From: Pseudoalteromonas luteoviolacea
GTDB taxonomy: Bacteria; Pseudomonadota; Gammaproteobacteria; Enterobacterales; Alteromonadaceae
Reading direction: 5' to 3'
Length of the DNA: 64,000 bases
NCBI RefSeq assembly: GCF_000814765.1
Contig: NZ_JWIC01000006.1
Span: 516,338 to 580,337 of the forward strand
In this document: positions 19,320 through 27,451 of the stretch, piece by piece
How positions within the stretch are numbered: position 1 is the first letter of the stretch
Layout: each line of letters opens with the position of its first letter
The notes under the pieces: generated by a model
The model's database searches: none
Told to the model about the DNA's origin: nothing
What the model saw: the letters and a program-made list of their open reading frames with translations, nothing else
Program-made: the position numbers and the translations under genes

Positions 19320-19350
19320 GGAGCTTAAGGCAATCTTAGGCTCCTTTTTT
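19320..19350 (+). terminator. Terminator after hutU
   Basis: 10-bp stem GGAGCTTAAG / CTTAGGCTCC (one G-U) with a five-base loop and a run of six T. Confidence 0.9.
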
Positions 19351-19749
19351 ATGTTTAAAAGTATCATGCCCAAATAAAAGTCTATATTTGTATTCCCTTA
19401 TTTCAATCCCTCTCTACTATTTAGGTACTGCCAAGCTCATTTTTTACCCGATTGCTACCTAGTGATTAAGTATTTATTTAAAGAATAATCTGATGCCTTT
19501 TATCTAATAGTAAATTGCTAATTTTGTAACTAAATGAGAAATAATATTCTCATTTTATGCTGTGTTGTTAAATCTGCTTAAAATAAATACATTATCAAAA
19601 TGGTAAGTTCAAAAAAGCGGTATAATATCGAATTATAAATTCATGATAATGATCAAAAAAGAATATATTTTTATATAAATATTGTTTTTATGAATTAAAA
19701 AACCTGATATTGTGACTGCGTTGAATGTAACTAACCAAAGGAAATTATT
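19351..19749. other. AT-rich intergenic region upstream of the small peptide gene
   Basis: No gene seen. A 9-bp inverted repeat AAATGAGAA...TTCTCATTT lies near 19533-19556; it resembles a Fur-type half-site pair but the spacing is too wide. The promoter of the peptide gene at 19750 should be here. Confidence 0.4.
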
Positions 19750-19920
19750 ATGTTACTTAAACTAAGCAAAAAGAAAGTGAAAAACCTAAGCGCGTCTAAA
19801 AAATCATTGAATGGTCAGCAAACGCCTCAAATAGGTGGTGGTAATGGTTTAGATACCTTAGGATGCCTGCCGACGGCTAAGTGCCCGGTTTCTTGGCAGT
19901 GTTATTCAGACGACTGCTAA
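19750..19920 (+). CDS. Double-glycine-leader peptide, RiPP-like precursor (4 Cys core)
   Basis: A 56-residue ORF with a good ribosome-binding site (AAAGGA, eight bases before ATG). Residues 1-13 (MLLKLSKKKVKNL) are basic and amphipathic, residues 24-31 read QTPQIGGG, and the remaining 25 residues hold four Cys (positions 39, 45, 51, 56) at near-even spacing, ending in Cys. The leader and the ribosome-binding block are shared with the peptide at 60381. Leaders of this type (K-L-x-L-x-K-K ... L ... GG) occur in RiPP/lanthipeptide-type precursors and other peptides cleaved by C39 peptidase-transporters. No such enzymes are nearby. Being real is likely; the product class is inferred. Confidence 0.72.
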   Translation: MLLKLSKKKVKNLSASKKSLNGQQTPQIGGGNGLDTLGCLPTAKCPVSWQCYSDDC

Positions 19921-19927
19921 TGAAAAA

Positions 19928-19942
19928 ACAAGCATAGCTTGT
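19928..19942 (+). terminator. Weak hairpin after the peptide gene
   Basis: Perfect 6-bp stem ACAAGC-ATA-GCTTGT seven bases after the stop, followed by GTTTG rather than a full T-run. Confidence 0.4.
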
Positions 19943-20174
19943 GTTTGAAAATATCCTTAACCCTTGTCGTAGGTCTTAATTGACCTACTTTCAAACCTTA
20001 AAAAATATATCCCTTCAGAACATTAAAAATAGAAAACGAGTGTATACTCATCTATAGCCTTTTCCATACTATTCCCAAATTTGGCACTAAGTTGATGGCG
20101 TATGCCATTCAATTTAGCGATATGAAAGTGTTGAAGTATAGTGTTTAAAACAGTCATAAAATAAAGGAATGATT

Positions 20175-20792
20175 ATGTCACAAAGTCAGATAAAAAATGT
20201 GGTGTTTGACATAGGGAATGTGGTTGTGCGCTGGTCTCCACAGGAAATAATTAACCTGACATTTCCAGAATTAAACTCGTGCGAACAATTGGCCCAGTCA
20301 GTGTTTGGTTCAGAAATTTGGTTAGACATTAATAAAGGCATTACCACTGAACATGAGACACAATGTAGGTACCAACAAGAGTTTGGCTTCAGTACACAAG
20401 ATACTGAGCGACTTTTTTACTACATAAAACAAACGCAAATTCTACTGTATCAATCTACAGAACTGATCCAGCGGGTCAAACAAGCTGGTTATGGTGTCTA
20501 TGCGTTAACAGATAATGTCCATGAAACCGTTGAATTTTTGAAAACAACCTATGATTTTTGGGGTTTATTTGACGGCGCTATCGTATCGGCTGAGCTGGGT
20601 ACATTAAAGCCGCAACCTGAGATATATCATGCATTAATGGCACGGTATGGGTTAATTGCACAAGAAACGGTATTCTTAGATGACATGCCTCACAATGTTG
20701 CTGGTGCAAAAGCAGTTGGCATGGAAGCAATTCAATTTGAAAGTGCACAACAAGGTGAGTTTGCACTTAAATCTTTGGGTTTAGAATTGTAA
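20175..20792 (+). CDS. HAD-family hydrolase (YihX-like)
   Basis: A 205-residue cytoplasmic HAD phosphatase. Motif I is VVFDIGNVVVRW near the N-terminus (nucleophile Asp), motif II is YALTDNV, the Lys region is ELGTLKPQPEIYHALM and motif IV is VFLDDMPHNVAGAKAVGM. The second acidic residue after motif I is Gly-Asn rather than Asp (DIGN), as in the YihX group of sugar-phosphate phosphatases. The ATG at 20175 has AAGGA spaced six bases away; the ATG at 20169 directly abuts the site. Substrate unknown. Confidence 0.85.
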   Translation: MSQSQIKNVVFDIGNVVVRWSPQEIINLTFPELNSCEQLAQSVFGSEIWLDINKGITTEHETQCRYQQEFGFSTQDTERLFYYIKQTQILLYQSTELIQRVKQAGYGVYALTDNVHETVEFLKTTYDFWGLFDGAIVSAELGTLKPQPEIYHALMARYGLIAQETVFLDDMPHNVAGAKAVGMEAIQFESAQQGEFALKSLGLEL

Positions 20793-20857
20793 TTTAGGTA
20801 AGCATATAACTTTGTTTTATGCGTTGTATAAGCATACGAGATGTGATTAAGGGATAC

Positions 20858-21337
20858 ATGATAATTAGAACGATTGAAGATATGGACTGGGACTGTATAT
20901 TAGACATTCAGGAAAAGTCTTACCAAGAGATTGGCACAGAGGACTTATCGGTCTTACAAAGTAAAAATGATGCTTCACCTGACACGTGCTTTGTATGCGT
21001 ATCAAACGATGGGGAAGTATTTGGGTATGTGTTAGCTCACCCATGGTGTGGTGTTGCTCCTCCAAAATTATTTGAGTCTTTACCTTATATCGAAAATTGT
21101 GACCACATGTACCTTCATGATATGGCCATAAGCCCTCATTCAAAAGGAAAAGGAGTGGGTCGGGCGTTAGCCTCAAAATTGATAGACGTGGCTAAAAATA
21201 AAGGCATGACTAAAATAAGCTTGGTAGCGGTGCAAGGCTCGGAAACCTTTTGGAGCAGAGTTGGATTTCAAGAAGTCAAAGGTGTTGAAGTGTGCTCAAG
21301 TTATGGTGAACAAGCCGTGTTAATGGAGATTGTGTAA
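20858..21337 (+). CDS. GNAT family N-acetyltransferase
   Basis: A 159-residue acetyl-CoA-dependent N-acetyltransferase. The C-terminal half carries GNAT motif A (YLHDMAISPHSKGKGVGRAL, with the acetyl-CoA pyrophosphate loop SKGKGVG) and motif B (GMTKISLVAVQGSETFWSRV). The frame opens at 20819, but the ATG at 20858 follows AAGGG and starts the expected MIIRTIEDMDWD strand. Substrate unknown. It follows the HAD gene on the same strand with a gap of 65 bases, so they may be co-transcribed. Confidence 0.85.
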   Translation: MIIRTIEDMDWDCILDIQEKSYQEIGTEDLSVLQSKNDASPDTCFVCVSNDGEVFGYVLAHPWCGVAPPKLFESLPYIENCDHMYLHDMAISPHSKGKGVGRALASKLIDVAKNKGMTKISLVAVQGSETFWSRVGFQEVKGVEVCSSYGEQAVLMEIV

Positions 21338-21744
21338 TGCACATGGTCCAGTACAAACTGGATAAATACGACTGATTTAATCTAATTGTTCAAAGTTGAT
21401 GAAGCGTCGGTCAAGTTTTATACGCATGCTAATTAGGGGGCTTCAAGCTTATTTTAATAGCTTATGGTGCAATATTTTAGTGCACAGAAATATTGTTCTC
21501 GTGTATGGGTAAACATCCCACTCTATGAAATTAAAAAGCTTGGTTACAATGGGGGCAAGGGGAGCTGTGTAATCTACTCGGTAAAAACATCTATTAGTAA
21601 TATCGAAAATTATTGAAGTATGTCGGTTTATATTGAAAATTCAATAACGAATAATTTGTTCAATAGACAAAGACTAGGTAGATTATATCCAATGTAATAA
21701 TGTTTAGTCGTGTATTACCTAGGTAAATAGGCTTATAAATTTCC
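21338..21744. other. Intergenic region without recognisable content
   Basis: No ORF, repeat or clear hairpin that I can support; AT-rich. Confidence 0.5.
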
Positions 21745-22203
21745 ATGAAAGTATTAGATATCCGAGAGCCAATTGCAGTTCAATTTGTACTTGGTACAGC
21801 CATTATTTTTGTGTTTTCATTGTGGGGAGTTGGCTTTCAATTTATCAAAGGAGAGGCGTTAAAAACACTTGAGTATAACTTTGACGCTTGGCAAAGCAAT
21901 GCACCATTTAGTTATACCTATCAAGTAGAAAGTGGATGCATGCTTACCTTTTCATCTCGCGTTTTGGTTGTTGATGGTGTGGCATTTTTTGAACATAGTA
22001 GTGGGCATACTTTTGAGATAACGATAGAAAAAATGTTTAAAAAAGCAGAAAAGGCGATAACTCAAGCTGCAAGTATAAAATTAGATTACCACCCGGCATA
22101 TTTATTCCCAGAGGATATAAATGTTGATTGGAATAAAGATATTCACGACGATGAGTGTTTCTATCGTATTCGCAATTTTGAGGTTATCGAAGAAACACGC
22201 TAA
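21745..22203 (+). CDS. DUF6174-like membrane-anchored protein
   Basis: A 152-residue protein with one N-terminal membrane segment (residues about 13-33, VQFVLGTAIIFVFSLWGVGF) and an exported domain. The pattern FDAWQSNAPFSYTYQVESGC, then RVLVVDGVAFF, then a helix (TIEKMFKKAEKAI) and SIKLDYHPAYLFPEDINVDW and a final Cys-bearing strand fits the DUF6174 family of small exported proteins. Function unknown in the family. Stands alone. Confidence 0.6.
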   Translation: MKVLDIREPIAVQFVLGTAIIFVFSLWGVGFQFIKGEALKTLEYNFDAWQSNAPFSYTYQVESGCMLTFSSRVLVVDGVAFFEHSSGHTFEITIEKMFKKAEKAITQAASIKLDYHPAYLFPEDINVDWNKDIHDDECFYRIRNFEVIEETR

Positions 22204-22378
22204 TAATTTTGGTTGGCGATCGGCCTTTTTAAATTTTAGTTAAGTACTGATCTAGGTTGTACAAAACGCTATCGACATTGGGCGATAACTAATCGCATTA
22301 CAATTATCTTGATTAGCTTGAATTTCAATATTAAAACGTCTGATAAAGCCTCATATTTGAGGAAATGGCAGTGGTTCT

Positions 22379-22972
22379 ATGAAATATTTTAGAAAATTAG
22401 TTGAGCATTATATTCCTGTCGATGATGAAGAATGGGCAAAGGCGTGTGGAATCTTTGATATAAAGTATGTTAAAAAAGGTACAACCGTTCATCATGCAGG
22501 CGAAGTGTTTAGTGAAATATGGTTTATTAAAAGTGGTCTAGCCCGGTCATATCTGAGTGATTTGAACGGCAAAGATCATACATGGCAACTTTATTTTCGT
22601 GGAAAAAGTAAGCATGGATTAAACCATTTCATGGATGATAGTGTGAGCTTTTATGAAAAAACCGGGTCCATGCTGAGTTTTGAAATTATCGAAGATTCTG
22701 TTTTTTATGTTACGTCTCTGGATGCACTTGATAAGCTTATCTCTCAAGATGAAAAGTGGGGGCTGTTAGCGAGAATTTGGATACATAATACTTATTACTC
22801 TGCAACATACAAACGAGTGCTTTCACTCATGTCAGAAAGCGCTGCTCAAAGGTATGAGCGTTTACTTGATGAGTACCCTTACATATTTAAGCAAGTAAAG
22901 TCATACCATATTGCTTCTTACCTCGGAATTGCACCCCAAACTTTAAGTAAATTAAAAAATGAATCTAGGTGA
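22379..22972 (+). CDS. Crp/Fnr-family transcriptional regulator
   Basis: A 197-residue protein with an N-terminal cyclic-nucleotide-binding-like beta barrel (KKGTTVHHAGEVFSEIWFIKSGLARSYLS) and a C-terminal HTH remnant (SYHIASYLGIAPQTLSKLKN) typical of the single-barrel Crp-like group near oxidoreductase or detoxification genes. Arg and Glu needed for cAMP are not evident, so the ligand is probably different. It precedes a small ORF and a mutase-like membrane protein on the same strand (gap about 50 bases), and may regulate them. Confidence 0.82.
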   Translation: MKYFRKLVEHYIPVDDEEWAKACGIFDIKYVKKGTTVHHAGEVFSEIWFIKSGLARSYLSDLNGKDHTWQLYFRGKSKHGLNHFMDDSVSFYEKTGSMLSFEIIEDSVFYVTSLDALDKLISQDEKWGLLARIWIHNTYYSATYKRVLSLMSESAAQRYERLLDEYPYIFKQVKSYHIASYLGIAPQTLSKLKNESR

Positions 22973-23024
22973 ATGAATTCTGGTATTTCGTTATCTACCA
23001 TGTGTTTTTTTATGGAGATTAACG

Positions 23025-23150
23025 ATGAATGCCTTTCAAAAATCAAACACACAACGTGAACACTACCGTAGGTTATACATCAGCAACCGCTTGAATGTCC
23101 TAAGCCCTACTGAAATTTATGAGATCTCAGCAAGGGGCACATCATGTTAG
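23025..23150 (+). CDS. Small ORF overlapping the mutase-like gene
   Basis: 41 codons with GGAG seven bases before the ATG. The peptide is polar and basic (starts MNAFQKSNTQREHYRRLY). Its end overlaps the next gene's start by seven bases, a coupling arrangement. It may be a genuine small protein or a leader ORF that delivers ribosomes to the mutase-like gene. No family recognised. Confidence 0.4.
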   Translation: MNAFQKSNTQREHYRRLYISNRLNVLSPTEIYEISARGTSC

Positions 23151-23584
23151 AACTTACGCAGATAGGTGCACAGCTTATCTTTATAGGAATAATCTTGTTT
23201 CTTGCTGGATTAATACAGGGAGCATTGATACCCAAAGTCAAAAATTCGCGGATGGCACTTTCAGGCCATTTGACTGCTGTGCAATGCGCTATGGCTTTAG
23301 CGATCCTAGGCGTGATGTGGTCACTGGTTGAGCTACCTGCATTGGTAGCCAAATTAGCAGCTTATGGATGTGCATTTGGTTTCGTATTTATTTGGCTGGG
23401 TATAACGGTTGCATCTGTGACAGGTGCAAGCAAGGCGCTTCCAATTGCTGGCGCTGGATACTCGGCAAATGTAACGAGCGAGTTGACGGTTAAAGTTATG
23501 GTTAGATTTGGGTCATTGCTGTCACTTATTGCCTGTACTTTGTTGGTGTTTGGTTTGGTGCCTATCTTTTTGCAGTCTTTATAG
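23144..23584 (+). CDS. Hydroxylaminobenzene mutase-like membrane protein
   Basis: A 146-residue protein with four transmembrane helices (about residues 8-28, 45-62, 70-90, 120-142). The family pattern is clear: a Gly-rich first helix, then NSRMALSGHLTAVQCAMAL, YGCAFGFVFIWLG and SKALPIAGAGY. Hab-type mutases rearrange hydroxylaminobenzene to aminophenol in nitroarene-degrading bacteria; most homologues have no known substrate. It sits behind a Crp-like regulator, perhaps as an inducible detoxification or membrane function. Confidence 0.68.
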   Translation: MLELTQIGAQLIFIGIILFLAGLIQGALIPKVKNSRMALSGHLTAVQCAMALAILGVMWSLVELPALVAKLAAYGCAFGFVFIWLGITVASVTGASKALPIAGAGYSANVTSELTVKVMVRFGSLLSLIACTLLVFGLVPIFLQSL

Positions 23585-23903
23585 CTGATCAGTTTCCAAC
23601 TTTTGGGCGCGGCCCTAGTGTGTTAGTCATTTCTTAAGGTTCGTTGTAGTGAGAACCAATAGGGCCGATTCAGATTTACGACAATACTATGAATTACTTT
23701 TTGGTTGTGCATTTTGCGATTTCTTGAACTAATAGTGCTGCGGAACTTAATGCCCAGCTCGCGGTCTGAACCAATATTCTTAAACTGAGTAATGATTTTA
23801 GTTGGCCTGAAATAAAGGACGAGCCCGCTGTTCAAAAGTGTTTGCGTTGTAAAGCTCATAAGTTGTTTACTCTAAAGTGATGTGAGTTAGATAGGGAAGT
23901 TGT
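23585..23903. other. Intergenic region, doubtful ORF only
   Basis: The longest frame is a 78-codon minus-strand ORF (23623-23859) without a ribosome-binding site or recognisable family. I do not call it a gene. Nothing else is seen. Confidence 0.4.
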
Positions 23904-24131
23904 ATGAAAATGTTCAAATTTACAGTTGTGATTTTATTGGCCACCTCCGCTTGTACTATTGTTTTTTATAATAAAGCAGCGTTGGCATGTGAAGTTGCAG
24001 CGCTCAGTGGTTTCGAAAAAATTCAATCAGATATTTTTGTCGATGACTCTTTAAATAAAGCTGAGCGAACACAGCTTTTGACCTTGATCCAACAAGCCAA
24101 AAGTAGGGTTGATGAGACTTTGTTAAAATGA
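23904..24131 (+). CDS. Signal-peptide half of a probably split exported protein
   Basis: 75 residues: a signal peptide or membrane anchor (MKMFKFTVVILLATSACTIV) and about 40 residues forming a helix-loop-helix (LNKAERTQLLTLIQQAKSRV). The stop overlaps the next ORF's ATG by four bases (ATGA). The C-terminal helix ending RVDETLLK seems to run straight into the SPRYIVSKHAKY of the next ORF, so together they look like one exported protein cut by a frame change. Alternatively they are two coupled genes. Confidence 0.5.
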   Translation: MKMFKFTVVILLATSACTIVFYNKAALACEVAALSGFEKIQSDIFVDDSLNKAERTQLLTLIQQAKSRVDETLLK

Positions 24132-24589
24132 GTGCCTCACCTAGATATATCGTATCTAAACACGCTAAATATAGGTCGTTAGGTTTTAATCCAACTGGCA
24201 TGGCACGTAGCGCATTATCAAAGGAATGTGTTTTTATTTGCCCTAAAGGTATTAATATAGATGTAATTGCACATGAGACCGCGCATGCAGAAGTATTTCA
24301 CAGAGCGAGCTTTTTGACTAAATATTTTAAATTGAAGCCATGGCTGCTTGAGGGATCAGGCACATATGTGGACTTCAGATCCCCTTTACTTCTAGAGAAT
24401 ATAAATATTGATAACGCTGAAGTAGCAAAAGTGATGGGGTTATCAGATTTTTCATCTTCAGATATTCGGGCTTATCAGGCGTCAAGAGTTGCATTCGAGC
24501 GCGTCAACACAAAAAAGCTTTATGAGGGTATTCATAGGTTAAATTCAGGAGAAAGCTTTGACGCTGTGTTCGGCCAGCAAAGCAAGTAG
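24128..24589 (+). CDS. HETAH-motif protein, putative zinc-binding domain (split from 23904)
   Basis: 153 residues with PKGINIDVIAHETAHAEVFH around residue 40-60: a helix with HETAH preceded by VIA, the shape of a zinc-metallopeptidase HExxH helix, with a further His and Glu (PWLLEGSG) 25 residues on that could be the third ligand as in gluzincins. It has no signal peptide of its own; that is in the preceding ORF in the -1 related frame. If read as one protein it would be exported. No peptidase family is assigned with certainty. Confidence 0.55.
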   Translation: MSASPRYIVSKHAKYRSLGFNPTGMARSALSKECVFICPKGINIDVIAHETAHAEVFHRASFLTKYFKLKPWLLEGSGTYVDFRSPLLLENINIDNAEVAKVMGLSDFSSSDIRAYQASRVAFERVNTKKLYEGIHRLNSGESFDAVFGQQSK

Positions 24590-24742
24590 ATAAAACTTAA
24601 ACTAAAGTGCCTAACCGAGTTTTAAAGCGTCTAGGCAATGTATTTGTTCAGAGGGTGCACTTCATCTAATAGAAGCTGCATGACAAGATAGATAAAGCCA
24701 ATATAAAGGCGTTTTGTGACCATATTAAAAAAGGAAAAAATA

Positions 24743-25780
24743 ATGAAATTTAAGGATAAGATTATTTTAGGAGGCTGTTTAGTTATTTTGTCTCCATTGG
24801 TATGTGCTGACATCAGCTATGATGATAGAGCGACAACTTTGAATGAGCTCAACAAGCGTATTAAGCAGCAATATGTTGAAGTAAACAAGCTAGATGAAAT
24901 TTCAAATGCACTTGCTAACTTAAAGTCGAGTAGTGCGTTTTCTGATAGCCAGTCACAAGAGCAGTTTGCTTCGTTACTGACTAAAGAATTGCAAAAATTT
25001 GATAAGCACTTTAGTGTGCAGTGGCGAAACCAAAATAAAAAGCACACTCATAGTGCCGTGCGTGAGTCTTGGTTTGCTAAGTTAAGTCGCAAGAACTCGG
25101 GGTTTAATCGGGTAGAAATACTTGACGGTAACGTTGGCTATGTAGATTTTTGGGGATTTGATGCATTATCAAAAGATTCAAAAAAAATAGTAGAAGGCGT
25201 AATGGGGTTTGTCTCCAGCGCAGACGCACTGATCTTAGACCTTCGAAAAAACGGTGGTGGGAGCGCAGAAATGGTGCAGCTGATCAGCAGCTATTTTTTA
25301 AAGCCGAATACTCACTTAAATAGCATGTATTGGCGCACGACCGACTCTACTCGTGAGTTCTATACCCTTAATAACATAGCTGGCCCAATTAATTTAACTA
25401 CCCCAATATATATACTCACTAGCAGCGATACATTTTCAGCAGCAGAGGAGTTTGCTTATAACCTCAAGCACCTTAATCGAGCTACTCTAGTGGGAGAAAT
25501 AACAAAAGGTGGGGCAAATCCTTGGCAGTTTTATGAGTTAGGGCAGGGTTTTAGGGCGGGTATACCGATAGCAAAGTCAATTAATCCGATAACAAAAACC
25601 AATTGGGAAGCAGTTGGCGTTAAGCCACATATTGAAGCGTCTAGTGATAATGCCTTTGATGTGGCTTATCAAAGCGCACTTAAAAAAATTAAGAACGCTG
25701 CTTCTAATGAGCATCAAATAAAGGAAATTAATGACAAACTTACAGAGTTGTCGCTTGACGAACAGCCCCTCGCGGATTAA
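24743..25780 (+). CDS. Secreted S41 family peptidase (small)
   Basis: 345 residues with a signal peptide (MKFKDKIILGGCLVILSPLVCA), a helical N-terminal part and an S41 catalytic domain: GNVGYVDFWGF, ALILDLRKNGGGSAEMVQLI and the nucleophile region TSSDTFSAAEEFAYNLKHL followed by GEITKGGANP. It lacks a visible PDZ domain, like the IRBP/TSP-type S41 group. The ATG at 24743 follows AAAAGGA; nine further codons upstream are non-signal. It is distinct from the 648-residue S41 protein at 9363. Confidence 0.88.
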   Translation: MKFKDKIILGGCLVILSPLVCADISYDDRATTLNELNKRIKQQYVEVNKLDEISNALANLKSSSAFSDSQSQEQFASLLTKELQKFDKHFSVQWRNQNKKHTHSAVRESWFAKLSRKNSGFNRVEILDGNVGYVDFWGFDALSKDSKKIVEGVMGFVSSADALILDLRKNGGGSAEMVQLISSYFLKPNTHLNSMYWRTTDSTREFYTLNNIAGPINLTTPIYILTSSDTFSAAEEFAYNLKHLNRATLVGEITKGGANPWQFYELGQGFRAGIPIAKSINPITKTNWEAVGVKPHIEASSDNAFDVAYQSALKKIKNAASNEHQIKEINDKLTELSLDEQPLAD

Positions 25781-25999
25781 AAAAGCAGCGCACAATCGTG
25801 AAGTACTTTAAAACCCCCGAGTTGCTTCACGAAGTACTTGGAGAGAAGTAATCAATATTGCAGGTTAGTTGCATCATCATTTAATTGATGTTTGAATTTA
25901 TCTTGAAGTACATTCAACCGCAGAGGTTATTCGTTTACTAAGCATAGATTGGCTTACGTGTTGGCGTTATCTCAAGCTTAATACGGCGTTTATTGCACT

Positions 26000-26356
26000 A
26001 TGAAATATCGGGTTAGATTAAAGTTAAAAACAAAAATAAAGCTCGCAGTTTTGGCCACTTTTTTAATTACATTTGTGAGTGTATTATTTTGGTCGTTGGT
26101 TCACTCTGAATTATTTCAAAAACAAGATTTAATTACATATCGTCAATTTTCATACATAAAACCGTTTAGTTATGGGTTCAGAGGTAGTCGATCGGGTGCG
26201 ATTAAAGTCGTTACTATTAAGCCTCTTACGAGCGCCTATGTAGAGCTTGTCATTCAGTATAAGCCAAATGAGAAAGGAGAATATTGTATCGGTAAGCGAT
26301 ATAAAAATGGCCGTTTTGATGGTTATTCAATGGCACATACTAAAAAGTGCCTGTAG
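26000..26356 (+). CDS. Small membrane-anchored hypothetical protein
   Basis: 118 residues: a very basic N-terminus (MKYRVRLKLKTKIKL), one hydrophobic segment (residues 16-36) and an exported basic domain with a Cys pair (YCIGKRYKNG and KKCL at the end) that could form a disulfide. No family recognised. A ribosome-binding site is not obvious. Confidence 0.5.
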   Translation: MKYRVRLKLKTKIKLAVLATFLITFVSVLFWSLVHSELFQKQDLITYRQFSYIKPFSYGFRGSRSGAIKVVTIKPLTSAYVELVIQYKPNEKGEYCIGKRYKNGRFDGYSMAHTKKCL

Positions 26357-26579
26357 TAAACGAATAAGTATGGTGAAAGCTAGATGTGCGCTGTACTGAC
26401 CTGTTTTTTCATTTAGATACTAAGTGTGACAGTATTGCTGCAACAACATTTAATACATATTGATACGATGCTGTAAGTTCAGAGAGGTCTAACTTAAGGT
26501 TAATCGGGTTTACCAAGTGGTGAACTAAAAATCAGTTATCCAATTCATAGCACATTTTATTTTGCCATAAGGAGTAGGC

Positions 26580-27266
26580 ATGCAGAAAAATCTAATAGTT
26601 GTAGGGGCTAGTCGTGGCATTGGCTTGGCTGTTGCGCAATTCTATCACGCAAAAGGAGATTACGTTTTTTCTGTCTCTCGAACGCCATCTACAGTTGGTA
26701 AGTGGATCGAAGCGGACATTTCCGAGATCGATGGTATTCAAAAAGTATTGCATGAAACATCAGATCACACTATTGATGCATTACTTTATATGGGTGGGGT
26801 TTGGGAAAAACATGCATTTACTGAGCATTACGATTTTGAGACAAGCCCATATTCTGAGACTAAAAATATCATCGATATTAATCAAATTGCACCGATTGAA
26901 CTTGTCAAAGGCCTGTTGCCAAACCTCAGGAAGTCCAAAAACCCAAGAGCAATATTCATAGGGGCTACGTCAGGGCTAGAGCTTTCTACTACCTCTGAGG
27001 TTGCTTACTCTGCGTCTAAGTTTGGGCTAAGAGGGGCAGTACATGCCCTTCGAATTGGCTGCAAAAATCAAGGTATCGGGTTCACAACCATCAATCCGGG
27101 GCTAGTGGGCACGGATGAAGTTTTAGAAGATATTAGCTTAAATGCGCAGTCTGACCTTATTCCTATTCCAATAGAAGATGTTGTTAGGGCTGTTGAGTTT
27201 GTTCTCCAATCGAGTAGAAACACAGCGATAGGTGACATCACATTGACTCAAAAATTTACTTGTTAA
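26580..27266 (+). CDS. SDR-family oxidoreductase
   Basis: A 228-residue short-chain dehydrogenase/reductase. The N-terminal nucleotide-binding Gly motif is VVGASRGIGLAVAQFY, and the catalytic motif is YSASKFGLRGAVHALR (YxxxK), with an upstream Ser in FIGATSG. NPGLVGTDE follows, as in the family. The cofactor is probably NADP(H) from the GASRGIG loop. Substrate unknown. AAGGAG precedes the ATG. Confidence 0.86.
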   Translation: MQKNLIVVGASRGIGLAVAQFYHAKGDYVFSVSRTPSTVGKWIEADISEIDGIQKVLHETSDHTIDALLYMGGVWEKHAFTEHYDFETSPYSETKNIIDINQIAPIELVKGLLPNLRKSKNPRAIFIGATSGLELSTTSEVAYSASKFGLRGAVHALRIGCKNQGIGFTTINPGLVGTDEVLEDISLNAQSDLIPIPIEDVVRAVEFVLQSSRNTAIGDITLTQKFTC

Positions 27267-27376
27267 TTTTTATCCAAGATAGGGTTGGTGATAAATGCAA
27301 GGTTTTAATGCCAGCTTGGCACTTCGTTGTTGAAAAACACTATCATTGTCTATGGGGTTCAATCGGTCATTAATGG

Positions 27377-27400
27377 CTGAGGTAAAATACATTACCTCAG
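27377..27400. terminator. Hairpin between the SDR and metY genes
   Basis: Perfect 9-bp stem CTGAGGTAA / TTACCTCAG with a short loop lies between the convergent stops; no strong T-run follows directly. Confidence 0.5.
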
Positions 27401-27451
27401 CAGAAGAGGTTCTAGGTTTTTTGATAAGGGTTATTAAAAAAACAGCACCAA

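Noticed and set aside
23623..23859. 78-codon minus-strand ORF
   Set aside because: No ribosome-binding site, no family, and random-looking composition.
24115..24135. Programmed -1 frameshift site between the split HETAH ORFs
   Set aside because: The TTGTTAAAATGA context is not a classical slippery heptamer; no stimulatory structure is evident.
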